A DNA stretch of 64,000 bases, taken from Brachynemurus nebulosus. Taxonomy: Eukaryota > Arthropoda > Insecta > Neuroptera > Myrmeleontidae. The notes beneath the pieces were generated by a model that did not search any database, was not told the DNA's origin, and saw only the letters and a list, made by a program, of their open reading frames with translations. Each line of letters starts with the position of its first letter. Positions within the stretch are counted from its first letter, which is position 1. The stretch is from assembly GCA_035578155.1 (NCBI GenBank), contig JAPWDM010000005.1, positions 41,182,365 to 41,246,364 of the forward strand, written 5' to 3'. The position numbers and the translations under genes are program-made. Below are positions 37,133 to 48,420 of this stretch, in pieces.

Positions 37133-39077
37133 CAGTATACATATAAAGTGTGTTTCCGTTTAAAAAAATCGACCCATTACATCTATGAATTGATTCTTTT
37201 CCAATACACTCGTTCGTATAAACCTAACCATTAAGTGTTTGTTTTACCTTACAATTATTAAATGATTAAATAAATATCGAGAGAAGTTTCATTAAAATCC
37301 TTTGAAAAAATCGTTTCATCGACCAACTACCTTGAAAGAATTATTTCAAAAATGTATAGCTGATGTATTTAAATATTTTATTTTGCTCTTTATTCGGTAT
37401 TTAGCCAACGGTCGCTGCAAACCTATAATACTTATATACATAGTGCAGTCTGTTTATTGATGGTAGTTAATTTTTACAATATGTCAGAACTGATTAAATG
37501 AATGATTCAATGTCCAGAACGAGCTGTAACCCGTAGTCTGTTGGAAATGTTACTGGAATTGTAATTTGTCACTTGTCCTTTTATAATATATTTGAACAAT
37601 TTGTCCTGTCATTAAATTATTTGGTAGCAGACATTTTAATTGTGTTGAATAATTTGGTAGAGTTCATTTAGGGTGACAAATTAAAATTTTTTTAGATAGT
37701 TTGAAAGATTACGTAGGCTTACCAAAATACCTCGTTTAAAAATAACATGTTTTGTTCTTTTACTGTGATCATTCTTTTTCTTTTTTTTATACATAATTAT
37801 TGATTACTTATGTCATCTTTCTTTGATTTCTCTTTTTCGAAAGATAATTTTTAATAAATTTTATTAAATATTCGTACTTAAAGTCTAGTACGTACATATA
37901 TGCAAAATACTACTTCTTATAATTTAGATTAGTAATAAATTATATTTCGTAAAAAACTCCATTTTAAGAGTGTGAGGGAAACCAGCACCGATGTTGGATC
38001 AAATGAGGTTAAATTTTGTCAATTTATTTTCCTTCCGAGACTACCAACACAACAAAAGCATTGTAATCATTTTTAATGTATGATAATTTATTTCCTTCCA
38101 AAATGAAAATTTTCTCATGCATTTCACTTTTCTAAGCAATTTTTGAACAATTTTGGTTGCAAGTTTGCCTGCCGGTATATGTAACCAACTTGTATATCTC
38201 CGGAATTACTAGACTGATCTTGGTGAAATTTTTAGAAATTGGACAGATTTGTTTTTAGATGGTTCCCTATGAATTTCATCGCAGAGTAATAGTAGCCACG
38301 GTGCGGTGCTACCGTGAAATATATTAAATGTTGATATTTTACATATGAATCGTCTTCAAAGCTCTCACTAATACTCCACACATTTTTTGAAAGATCGAAT
38401 TAACTTCGTTTCTAATTGAATCGAAAATCTTCTCTTAATAGGTTGTATATATAAACATGACTGTTATACTTCCTGCAGAAGTTGGTTTAAGATTAATCAA
38501 CTTTCTTCTTATTCTCCCCCTATACGTATATTTGTATATCAAATATACAAACACTAATTTAATTTTCATGCGTCAAATGTTTTACTTTCTCCTTCTCTTC
38601 CCTCTTCGTGCCCACTCCTTATGTGTACTTAAATATGACGTAATCTATAAAAAATACTGTGGAGTCTTGCATACGAAATAATATTTATGTAGGTAATACA
38701 GCTTTCCGACATACAGGAGTAAAGCTCAAAAGTTTTTAACCCACTTACATTTAGACTAGATTCAGGCCGCATTTGAGTGGTCAAAATATTCTATATTGTT
38801 CATAGAATGTTCATGAATTAGAAAAAGTAAAATTCTAACAACTAAAGGTCTTTACTTTTTGCCATAAAATTGATATTTTCAAAGCTAATACATATTTTTA
38901 AGTTGAGTAAATCACAATTTTGTTTGACCTCAGATCGATCATCTTTATCAAAAAATATGAAATATTATCCAAATAAATTTTTACCACATACTCTGGTCGA
39001 TTATCAATAAAATACCTCAATAAGAATTTCAGTTTTGAAGATAAAAACATCCTTTTATAACCACGAAGGGACGAATG

Positions 39078-39081
<4 letters not shown>
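37133..39081. other. No supported gene
   Basis: A+T-rich. At about 38155-38330 a stretch reading GGAATTACTAGACTGATCTT..GGTGAAATTTTTAG resembles the 'associate-and-question' type tails common in insect interspersed repeats, but I could not assign it. A 74-codon frame at 38457-38681 is hydrophobic and unassigned. Confidence 0.4.

Positions 39082-39170
<89 letters not shown>
39082..39170. repeat. (AT)n microsatellite, about 89 bp
   Basis: A pure dinucleotide run, followed after a few bases by a short (GT)n at about 39188-39199. Confidence 0.97.
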
Positions 39171-39172
<2 letters not shown>

Positions 39173-39418
39173 GTTTTGGAGTAAGATGTGTGTGTGTGTT
39201 ACCAGTAAAATTTCCAAAACGGTCGAATTCATTTTAGCGCAGTCTTTTTATTTGAATACTAGTAATTCAGGGACGATTCTTAGCTAGGTTTGATGGAAAT
39301 TGTTTCAGTTGTTTCCAGGATTTCCAGGATAAAGAAAATTAGAAATTTTAGAAACCCATTTTAATTGCTGGTAATTTCGCAGGATTGTTAAAAACTAGTT
39401 TTAATGAACATTGGTCCA

Positions 39419-39825
39419 CAGTGGCGTAGCGAGGAGGGTGCAAGGGGTACTATCATGACTCAGGCGCCACTTTGAGAGGGGCGCCAAAGACTAATAAGAG
39501 GAGCGTCAAAAGCTAATAGGAGGGGCGCTATTATTTTAATTTCTTTTGTGTTTGTCATAAGAATTTTGTTACGTGAAAATATAGAGAAAATACAAAATTA
39601 CTTCCAGGTTATGACTTTAAATATATAGATATACAAACAAAACACTTGTGTGCTCATTAAGGCAACTTTTAGGGAAAAATTTAAAATACAAATTTACGGG
39701 AAAGAATTTTTTCCGAAATTTTAAATACACCGTTCCACTAACTAAAATTTTTAAAATTTTGGAAGTTATGGGGGCGCAAATAAAGTGTCACACACCGGAC
39801 GCCAATTATGCTCGCTACGCCTCTG
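39419..39825. mobile_element. hAT MITE with perfect 8-bp target duplication
   Basis: The ends are CAGTGGCGTAGCGAGGAG and, reverse-complemented, CAGAGGCGTAGCGAGCATA. TTGGTCCA is found directly outside both ends (39411-39418 and 39826-39833), the 8-bp duplication of hAT transposition. The interior repeats a GGGGCGCCAAAGACTAATA / GGAGCGTCAAAAGCTAATAG phrase. The 67-codon frame inside is not a gene. Confidence 0.93.
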
Positions 39826-39833
39826 TTGGTCCA

Positions 39834-40419
39834 GTCGGATTTACAGGATAAAAATAAAATGTCTAACAAAGCAAATGAGTCCAAACAGTATTAAAATTTT
39901 TGATGAACGATTCCTGCAAGGTAGATGGATTAAAAACTTATGAACATTACCATATGAGATAATTCGTACAAATATATAATATATGTACTTATACAAATAT
40001 ACATGAAATACACATATATTATATATAAACATATTTAATTAAGTTTATATATTATTAATACCTAAATTAACTACAGTACTTCTCGCTTCTCATCACCATA
40101 AATATATATTTCCATCTCTTACATGTTAATGGTACAATGTAGTCGGCATGTAATACGGTTGTATTACCGGAAAAAAATCAATATGTCCAATATGATGTAA
40201 GTACACCAGGTTTTAATGTTAAATATGTAAAATGGGAATTAAATAATGTATAAATCTTGTATACTTAAATTAAATATCAGCTCCTTCCACGAGTAGGCAT
40301 GAATCGTCATCAGTTTAATTCAAGGTCAATCGTTAATTAAAATAACTATTTCTCTCAACCAAGAGATTAAAAATATGTGATTGATACGTTGTCAAACTAG
40401 AGTGGCTTTCGAACAGGAA
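39834..40419. other. No recognisable feature
   Basis: A+T-rich DNA with no gene or repeat that I can support. Confidence 0.45.
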
Positions 40420-40490
40420 TTGGTTAGCTTAGTGGCAAAGCACTAAAGTGACTGCTTACCAGGGGATCCTTGTTAATTAAGTTTTCAAAT
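40420..40490 (+). repeat. Possible tRNA-derived SINE head
   Basis: GGTTAGCTTAGTGGCAAAGC matches a tRNA D-arm / A box, followed by GACTGCTTACCAGGGGATCC like an anticodon and variable region. The expected B box (GGTTCGA..) is missing, replaced by TTGTTAATTAAG. It would be a truncated SINE or tRNA pseudogene. Confidence 0.4.
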
Positions 40491-40612
40491 TTTCAAAAAT
40501 CAAAAATCTAAATTTATCGAACTTAAGTGGTTTATAATGTACTGCGAATATATCAATAGGTACTAAAGGTGATTTAAATGTTTTTCTCAACCGCTCAAAT
40601 TGTAAGTATATA

Positions 40613-41185
40613 CAGGGTGGGTCATTTTAATCTATGCATCTAAATATCTCGCCAGAGGTGCCACCTATCAAAAAATGAACTTTACAAAACTTGTTAGGTA
40701 TGAAGGGGGACATTAAATGGTGACCTTAAATTTGACCTTGACCTTCATTCTAAAGGTCATTTTGAGGTCAAGTCGTATTTTTCAATTGGAATAACCTATG
40801 TTTTATTTCGGATTCTGAAAGAGCGTGATATTTCACGTCGAACATGCTATAAACGAATTTTCTTATTATTGTAAATTTTCTTATTATTGTAAATAAATTT
40901 CATAACTAAAAAATAAAAAATTTAAGGTTAATAAAAAAAATTCATTTATAGCATTTTCGACGTGAAATCTCACGCTCTTTTAGAATCTGAAATAAAAAAT
41001 AGGTCATTCCATTTGAAAAATACGTCTTGACCTCAAAATGACCTTGAGAATGAAGGTCAAGGTCAAATTTAAGGTCACCATTTAATGCCCCCCTTTGTAG
41101 CTAACAACTTTTGTAAAGGTCATTTTTTGATAGGTGGCACCTCTGGCGAGATATTTAGATGCATAGATTAAAATGGCCCACCCTG
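40613..41185. mobile_element. Foldback MITE, CAGGGTGG type, 573 bp
   Basis: The left end CAGGGTGGGTCATTTTAATC and the reverse-complemented right end CAGGGTGGGCCATTTTAATC are flanked by TA. The arms run about 250 bp each with few mismatches, leaving a centre of about 70 bp (40862-40930). Each arm holds several AGGTCA-type hexamers, e.g. TTTGACCTTGACCTTCATTC, AAAGGTCATTTTGAGGTCA. No coding capacity. Confidence 0.92.
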
Positions 41186-41960
41186 TATGTAGTAAGTAGT
41201 TTGAGTAAAATTATATAGTAAGTAGTTGAAGATTTTATATTTAACTTTTTCCCAATGCTCCCACCATCATTATTCATCATCAATTTCTCGGCAGTTACTC
41301 ATTCGCGAAACAGACATTCATTCATTCATATAACTTCGTTTATACGTAACTCTTTTATTTTGTTACAAATACGATAAAAAAATATTGTACAATACAACAC
41401 GGTTAAAAATTTCATTTCCTTTAATTTAGACCGGCAAAAATACAATTAGAGCCAACCGTTGCGTTGGTTGGTTAATTATTGGTTGGTGTCGTATAAATTT
41501 GTCCCGATGAAAATATAAATAAATAATTTTATTTATTTCACAGTTTTTTATTTAACAAAAAAAAACCTTTAGCAAATACCGGTAGAGTATCTACGTATTG
41601 TACAGTATTTAGTATGTAACAAATATATAAACTGGTTGAACAATTTTTGTTTAATTTTTGCATTTTAAATTTTTTGCAGACATATTAGTATTTAATAGAA
41701 TTAACTACGGGTTGTTTAGCGGTTTTGTATCGAATATAGGGTAATAAATTAATCATTGTTTACAAGTCCTTTTTGATTTTTATTTATTTAAATTGTTATA
41801 ATTTCTATTTAATTTTAACTTTTCGTTAAAGACAGTGTTGATTGATTTTATATATTATTTAACGAATAACAAAAAAAAATGATTCTTTTAGGTATTTTCG
41901 TTTTGTTTCGTGGCTGCTCTCACTTAAACTAATAAGTATCAACGACACTTGATCCTCAAC
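41186..41960. other. No recognisable feature
   Basis: A+T-rich. The 81-codon minus-strand frame starting in 42104 extends into the family A fragment below and is not supported as a gene. Confidence 0.45.
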
Positions 41961-42003
41961 TAATTTTCGAATAGAAAATTTTGCTATTGCAGCCACCGTA
42001 CAC
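41961..42003 (+). repeat. Repeat family A, left-end fragment
   Basis: AATTTTCGAATAGAAAATTT..GCTATTGCAGCCACCGTACA resembles GCGAATTTCCAGAATGG..GCTATTACAGCCACTGTCA at 18136. Diverged, no interior. Confidence 0.45.
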
Positions 42004-42400
42004 AGTAAAAAAATTTGTGTTCTGCGTAAAAAAAAAACTAGTGATAAAATTTTTGTGTTAAATAAGTAACCCTGCGGTAATGTAACAGTTCGTGTTTGTG
42101 TCAAATGAAAATATTAACACAAATTTCGATTTAACAGAATAAAAATGTTAACCTGTTTTGAACAATAAAGAAGTAACAAAATCTTTGTCTAAAGCAAAAT
42201 AATGGTGTAGGTACGTAAGTTACATTAGAATATATATCTACCAAAATATATATAATAAAAAAGATGAGAGTAGTTCTTATTATTAAAAAAAACCGAAAAA
42301 TTATAATTTTTTTTAGTTATTGACGAATATAGTTTTATTAAACGTTTAAAAATGAAACAATTTTCTTACATTTTAAGGTTATTTTGTTACAGATTTAGTT
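42004..42400. other. No recognisable feature
   Basis: A+T-rich DNA leading into the hairpin at 42401. Confidence 0.45.
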
Positions 42401-42484
42401 ACAAAAAATCATGTAATCTTACTTGAGATTGTATATTATAATATTATAATATACAATCTCAAGTAAGCTTACATGATTTTTTGT
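42401..42484. repeat. 84-bp near-perfect palindrome
   Basis: ACAAAAAATCATGTAATCTT..ACTTGAGATTGTATATTATA pairs with the sequence immediately following, meeting at TATAATATTATA. It abuts the outer end of the inverted family B copy. Confidence 0.85.
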
Positions 42485-43130
42485 AGCGGATAGCGCCCCT
42501 ACCCTCGCCTCGTCCCGTTCTTATCGTATAGACTGTATACATTCTAATTTTTTCTGTGAAAAATTCGACTAAACGACTGAGCACTTCTGTACCGACCCTC
42601 GTATGGTAACATACCATTAAATTATGACATAATTTGAAATTTGGAGATACGAGGTTTTGTTATTGTTATATAACTTTCATTCTGATAAATAAAATAAAAT
42701 GAAATTTTTATTAGCCTATGATCAGTATAAGATGATTCTGAACATTTATATCTAATTATCTCAAAACAGTGAAAAATCGACATACGTGGTTCTAGTAGTA
42801 ATCCGTCGATCCGTCGTAGAGGAGGAAAAATTATTTTGACTGGATCTAATACGCCCGCACCCCACCCCCAAAATTAACGTAACGGGTTGAAATTTGGTAT
42901 GTTGATAGAGTTCCTAGGGCCTGTTTTTTGGAAGTTTTAATATTGTTTTTTGGAGGTTTTAATATTTTACCCTCACCGCCATCAGTTTTGAAACCACCAG
43001 AATGACAAATCTCTTGTAGACTTTCAATCACATTTCGCTTGTAGACATTCGATACCGAAGACGAAAGGAAAAATTCGACTTCCGTGATGGGGCTCCGCTG
43101 CTCACGGCGTTTTTTTTTGCGATAGCCAGA
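42485..43130 (-). repeat. Repeat family B, shorter inverted copy
   Basis: 42840-43120 read on the minus strand matches 1489-1640 and 2590-2720 (AACGCCGTGAGCAGCGGAGC.., GTCTACAAGCGAAATGTGAT.., ATATTAAAACCTCCAAAAAA.., AACGTTAATTTTGGGGGTGG-like), with most of the tandem interior missing. The left end GCGGATAGCGCCCCTACCCT matches 3138-3216 in direct orientation. The 61-codon minus frame at 42846-43031 is repeat sequence. Confidence 0.7.
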
Positions 43131-43178
43131 GAGTATAAAAGTTAAAGTTATGGAATATTAATTTTTTGTTATTGTTAG

Positions 43179-43562
43179 AACACCTCTCCGCCTCAATATA
43201 CTGCTTTTCTCTTGAATGGATATCGAGCACACTTTGTACTTACAGTAAATAACAATTCCCAAATCGAAATTGACGATAGATTTAAAGTACACCGTTGGGA
43301 TCGATTCAATTCCAATGATATGTCAGTTGCAAACATAATGTTCCTATCGAGTCGATTCCTCGCTGTTATTGCTGATTCTAACAGACCAGTGCAAACCATA
43401 ACAAACAATATTCAAGTAATCACACGGAGAGATGTCCACGTATCAGTGCCGATGAAACCTAGTTTTCGATTGATTCGATATAGACCACTTATTTGTCAAA
43501 TGCTAAAATTATTATTTTATGCACTAAACAAAATAATGACATATAGAGTGAATTTTTTCTGA
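43179..43562 (+). CDS. Possible exon, unassigned protein
   Basis: The frame is open from just after a TTTTTTGTTATTGTTAG acceptor-like sequence (AG at 43177-43178) to TGA at 43562. A possible donor CAA/GTAATC at 43416 would give an exon of 237 nt, phase 0. The encoded part looks protein-like, with F-V-L-T-V-N-N-N-S-Q-I-E-I near its start, K-V-H-R-W-D-R-F, S-S-R-F-L-A-V-I-A-D-S-N-R-P-V and I-Q-V-I-T-R-R-D-V-H-V. The alternating hydrophobic pattern suggests beta strands. Base composition is less A+T-rich than nearby. No in-frame ATG lies near the 5' edge, so it would be internal. I recognise no family; beyond about residue 90 it looks noncoding. Confidence 0.35.
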   Translation, partial: NTSPPQYTAFLLNGYRAHFVLTVNNNSQIEIDDRFKVHRWDRFNSNDMSVANIMFLSSRFLAVIADSNRPVQTITNNIQVITRRDVHVSVPMKPSFRLIRYRPLICQMLKLLFYALNKIMTYRVNFF

Positions 43563-43767
43563 TACAAACATTATATTTTTTATAAATCACAAATGGATGA
43601 AATTTGATTCCTAAATTGAATAAAATAATTTTTCAGAATAAAAATTCAATTTGAATGTCAAAAATAATTTTATATGTTGGTACCATAAAACAAATTCAAG
43701 CATGTGATGCAAATACAGTCGCAGATAAATTTATGATTATGTTAATAAAGAAAGAATTATATTTTAT

Positions 43768-44046
43768 TTATTTATTTATTTTTTTTTTTTTTAGAAAATA
43801 TTGTTTTAAATAAGGTTTATTCTTAACGTTCATACGGACTATGCACACAAAATGATTGCAAATGTTCATAAGAGTTTGTAAATTTAATGTTTGATTAGCG
43901 GAGACGGTAGCCACAAATGTTTGCGAATGTTTTCTATAATTTTTCAATGTTTCAGCCAAAGTCGATACGTCAATGGGAATTCGTTGTTTGTTTTGTATTT
44001 CTATAATGTGAAAGATTTTTGTGAAACAGCTAAGTGCCGATCCCAT
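43768..44046 (-). CDS. Possible 92-residue protein, N-terminal acylation-like motif
   Basis: A true ATG (44046) in GCTAGA/ATGG context starts a frame reading M-G-S-A-L-S-C-F, the form of an N-myristoylated, Cys-palmitoylated terminus. The rest is mixed and helix-like (S-T-L-A-E-T-L-K-N-Y-R-K, L-N-L-Q-T-L-M-N-I-C-N-H-F-V-C). After about residue 84 it runs into an A-rich tract encoding K-K-K-K, followed by (AAAT)n. TCAGTC lies about 85 nt upstream as a possible initiator. The A-tract could instead be the tail of a retroposed copy, making this a processed fragment. I recognise no family. Confidence 0.35.
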   Translation of the reverse strand: MGSALSCFTKIFHIIEIQNKQRIPIDVSTLAETLKNYRKHSQTFVATVSANQTLNLQTLMNICNHFVCIVRMNVKNKPYLKQYFLKKKKINK

Positions 44047-44402
44047 TCTAGCGACCGTCTCTTATGAGAAACTAGTATATAGATCTAGAGTCTATTATAA
44101 AGTACGACAACAGCAATAGCTGTAAGACTGAAGATCCGGCACTTTCTTCGTAAAAAACATTGTTATCACTAAATGAAATATAGGTTCTTTCTCAAAAAAT
44201 TCTATTAACCGAATGCCTGCCACTGGCATATTAACATGCTAAAGGAAACAAAGATAGAAATATATTTGACAACAAAAGACAACACTCACTTTTAATATGT
44301 TTTTAGTTCAATGAAATTTGTATGTATGTATGTCTAATAATAATTTTTGTGACAGATCGGCTAGATAAATAGATAATATTATGTAAATATTAGCACTCAA
44401 TC

Positions 44403-44523
<121 letters not shown>

Positions 44524-44813
44524 CTATTGTTATAAAGTCAATGTAATATTTTAAAAATTTATAAATTATAAATTGTTTATAAAAAGTTACGAATGTAAAA
44601 TTATTTTATTATGTAAACACATTAATGAAAACCGAAGTGTATGAATCATTGATGACATGAACAAACTGTAGTATACATAGAACACTAGAAGGAATACAAC
44701 TATCTCTTTTCTGCAATCACTTATGGCATTTATGTGCATTTTGCAGAACTATGTTGTCATTCACTTAGTAGCTACCAATGGGTGTGTTTCAATTGTTGCC
44801 ATGTTGTTACCGT

Positions 44814-45041
44814 CAGGGCCGGATTAACCCTGAGTAAGCCCCTGCCCCTGAGTTCTGCCCTGTTTTAAAAATTTGTCGCCCCTTTTCGTACCTTTTTTAC
44901 AAACTTTTTCTTAAAAAAAATAAGTGACGCGCAAAAAAAAAACGTTAATTACTCATTTTTCCGCCCTATTTTAAAAATTTACCGCCCCTAAAAATCTCCC
45001 GCCCCATGGCCTAGGGTGGCCTATTGGCTAAGCTGGCCCTG
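44814..45041. mobile_element. hAT MITE, CAGGGCCGG type, 228 bp
   Basis: The ends are CAGGGCCGGATTAACCC and, reverse-complemented, CAGGGCCAGCTTAGCC. The flanking 8-mers GTTACCGT (44806-44813) and GTTACTGT (45042-45049) agree at 7 of 8, a typical hAT target duplication. The interior repeats GCCCTGTTTTAAAAATTTGT / GCCCTATTTTAAAAATTTAC. Noncoding. Confidence 0.92.
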
Positions 45042-45049
45042 GTTACTGT

Positions 45050-46228
45050 CGTATTAACACGTTATACGTGGTATACGTACATGATACGTACCACATACAT
45101 ATTATGTATATACGTATGCAAGACACCCACACACACAACATTCATCGCGTGCACATATATAACTCCGCGTGCACATATATAACATATTGGTGGGATATTT
45201 TCTATCCTTTGTCGTTACACTGGTTTCAGTAGTATAGAGATACTAGCGTTCGTTCTGTAATATTCTGTGGTAGTATACATGAAAATTGGAAATTAAAAAT
45301 TTTAAAACCAATGTATCACCGTATTAGACACGTAAATAATTATCTCCTGTTCCTACCTCTCTTCTATTTAAAGTAGCTGTCTTTTTATTTGTTTTTCTGT
45401 GGCAGGCATTGGGTTAGTTTTTTATATCGGCAAAACTATTCTACCCGGGCACATATTTATACAGGTTCAACTAATATTATATTTGGCTGTATGTCAATCA
45501 AACACATTCTCTCTGATCCGAGCAATTTTCCCCATCTTGTATGCTCTTACTTCTCTATATATGAAATTTTTGATTCTAGTAAATGATAATATTTTGTTAT
45601 TTTGCTATACATATATATGTATTTATGAAATATTGCGAAAACATTTATTGATAATTTTGACAAATAATGTAATATTTTTTTTTTCGGGTTCTTTTCACTA
45701 ATGCTATTTATATATGTGGAACAAGGATAAATATCAGATTATGTAGTTGAAGTAGATTATAACTGATAATGTATATTTCGACCAGAAAAGTTCAATGATT
45801 GATCGTCTCTCTTTCTTCAAAATATAAATATATAAAAATAATGTTGAATTTCTGTTTCGAATGAATCAAATAATCAACATAAATCTCTGCCGAATCTTTA
45901 TAAGATGATTTCAATTGTGGTTTGTGAAACGGCGAAAATGAGAGATTTCTGTTCTAATTCTAAATTCACTGACACAGTGCTATGTGGTGGCGACGAATTT
46001 TGAGCAAGAAATCCATTTACTGTTTCGTTTTGTTCTGTTTTTTTTTCTTTTTCCTTTTTTTTTCAAAAATAAAAACGGTGTTACGGTGTAAGAAAAATAC
46101 ACCCTTTATTTTTTGATGCTGTACAAAAATATCAAACAATGAACAAAATCGATGGGGTAAAATATATAAATTTATGTCGAAATAATTCGAAATTTATTTA
46201 CGCTATTGATTTTTGTTTCAATTTTGTC
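45050..46228. other. No supported gene
   Basis: It holds a small palindrome GTGGTATACGTACATGATAC..GTACCAC (about 45068-45093) and a direct repeat CGCGTGCACATATATAAC (about 45147 and 45165). Overlapping frames at 45389-45701 are hydrophobic and unassigned; I do not call them genes. Confidence 0.4.
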
Positions 46229-46919
46229 AAAGGTCGTGGTCCAATAAGAAGGAAGAAATTTGTCCCCGCTCGTATTATTTCCTATTTACCTATTTTTGTT
46301 AGAGTACTATGAGTGAATGTATAGTGATTTCATCAAGTTTCAAAACCTTAATTATAAACAATACTAGTATAAAAAATACTTTTCAAAATTTTGAAAATAA
46401 TTTTTATCTTTTGAACACCTTACTCGATTTTACTGAAAAAAGTACATGTGATAGAGTTCATACTGAGATATAATCCATTTCACTTAAATTTAAGCACGAT
46501 TCATCACTTACGAATTTAAGGAATTCACGTTTTCTTAGCTTTATCTCTTTCATTGTTGCTAATGCGTAAATATTAAATTTGCAGTTTGTTTTTCGAAAAG
46601 AATAGAAGATTGATTTGTTTCGAATATAAGAATTATTTAGTTTTTATATTACGATGACTTATGTTCAATTGTATTTGAAAAGGGATATACATTTGAGGGG
46701 ATATGTTGGAAGATTAGAATGACTAAAGTTAATGAATTAATGAAAAAATTATTATTAAAAGTTTTTTTTTTGTACTTAAACGGTTTATAATATCAAGGAT
46801 TGAAATTTGGTGAAACCACTACATTCGCTCATAGAAATCTAACAAAAATAATTAGGAAATGATATGTTTCGGGTGTCAACTTTTTCCTTCTTATTGGACT
46901 ACGACCTTTATATAAATAC
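46229..46919. mobile_element. Repeat family C, full copy with about 150-bp inverted ends
   Basis: AAAGGTCGTGGTCCAATAAG at the left and, reverse-complemented, AAAGGTCGTAGTCCAATAAG at the right start two arms that stay similar for about 150 bp (..TTTTTGTTAGA..TATGAGTGAATGTA..). The interior 46480-46650 matches the fragment at 12014-12190 inverted, and the right arm matches 14478-14582. Noncoding; the class is unknown. Confidence 0.75.
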
Positions 46920-47221
46920 TGATTATATCAGTATCCAAAATCAGCGATAAATACACAATACATCGGGTTTATCAAAGCTCCTATTTTTAAATTTATTTTA
47001 AATACAAGATTTTTTTATCATCAATACAGCTACAACAGAATTTTTGTATTCAAATTCAATATTCATTTATAAATTTATTTTAGTAATATTCAAATTTTAA
47101 ATAATACAATAACACTGTGCCTTTCTGTGCCGTAGTCGAAATAAAATGGAAATAATATGAAAATATTTATGTTGGCACAGTCCAACAATACCACCAGACA
47201 ATGTTGACGGTGCTTTGAGCC
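46920..47221. other. No recognisable feature
   Basis: A+T-rich up to about 47170, where composition becomes less biased ahead of the segment below. Confidence 0.4.
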
Positions 47222-47443
47222 GGCGTTTTCGAATGGCTTTACCGAGGATTTTATTTGATTTTATCAGTCGGTTCGTTTTTTATCAATAGCCAGCCAGCTA
47301 TACGTCGTAGAAAATGCGTAACATTCATATCGCTTTTCGCAATCGCTTTTTTGTGTTTGTATTTCAATTGGGCGGGCGGCACATTGGGACAAAGGGCAAA
47401 TAGAGACTGGGGTGAATGGGCGAATAACTATGCCGAGAGATAA
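47222..47443 (+). CDS. Possible exon encoding a short membrane segment
   Basis: A less A+T-rich stretch with one frame open for 73 codons to TAA at 47441-47443. It reads R-R-R-K-C followed by a hydrophobic helix of about 16 residues (V-T-F-I-S-L-F-A-I-A-F-L-C-L-Y-F) and then N-W-A-G-G and a polar Trp-containing tail (D-W-G-E-W-A-N-N-Y-A-E-R). Basic residues before the helix would suit a type II signal anchor. No ATG opens this frame; an ATG at about 47233 opens a different, 18-codon frame. TCAGTCGG (initiator-like) lies at 47264-47271. It may be a gene fragment or G+C-richer repeat. Confidence 0.22.
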   Translation, partial: GVFEWLYRGFYLILSVGSFFINSQPAIRRRKCVTFISLFAIAFLCLYFNWAGGTLGQRANRDWGEWANNYAER

Positions 47444-48199
47444 TATAACAGTTTCATTTAACTCTTTTCAAAATTGAAAATGTAGCGGAATAAACTGTGT
47501 TTTTATTTGTGAAAAATTCGGTGAATATAAAATAGAGTCTATAACCGTAAATTTTATATTCAAATTGAAATATACAAGATGGATCATTTACATTTTCCAT
47601 TTTTATTATGGTCAAACAGTTGGCTTAAGATTAATAATAAAAAAAGGAATTGCAGTTTCCGATGTAGATAATTGGTGGTTGTAGACAGGAGTTTTAGAGT
47701 TCCTTTAACGTTCGAATTTTATTTTTTTATTTTTTTATTTTAATGACACTGTATATTTATCTGTTGAAAAAATAGATCTTATACATCTATTAGTGATATT
47801 TCAATTTCCTTAACCAGATACAGGATAGTCAGTTACGTGAGTGAAAACAAAATAATTTTTCTAAGGTAAAAGTTATTGTTCAGAATTTATTTCTTTTTTT
47901 TTTAATGGGACACCTTATATATTTTATTAAAATTATGTATAAAACTGTGAGTTTTATCTATTTATATCAAATTTCCTTATATCTAAAATTGATATATTGA
48001 AAGTTGCAAGAAAATTACAATTTATAATTTTTAGAATTTTACATTTGAATTTAAGTTTTACGACTAAAATATTTTCGAAAAAATTTGGTTATCTAAAACA
48101 ATATTTGATATATCTTATAATCAGATCTTAATTAAAAATCACTTACAATTAGTGATTGAAAATTTATCAAGCTGAATCGATCGGTTGGAAATCGAACTC
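47444..48199. other. No recognisable feature
   Basis: A+T-rich DNA with no open frame or repeat of note. Confidence 0.45.
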
Positions 48200-48420
48200 A
48201 GCAAAAAAATCTTGATGAAATTTGTTGAGAACCTTAGAAGAGACAAATTGTTACATGAGTTCATTAGTCAGACATATCAGACACGTTTTTTTTGTTAATA
48301 AGCCGATTTTTGTCAGAATTTTTACACTGTTGAAAAGAGTTTGCTTAAACTATTTTTCTATATAGTGAGAAGAAAATTGTGATTTTTTATGAGGAAAATA
48401 TTATATATTTCCAATATTAT
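48200..48420 (+). repeat. Repeat family A, diverged interior
   Basis: CTTGATGAAATTTGTTGAGA..GAGTTCATTAGTCAGACATA..TTTTTACACTGTTGAAAAGA parallels the family A interior at 18400-18560. The ends and (AT)n are missing. Confidence 0.5.
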
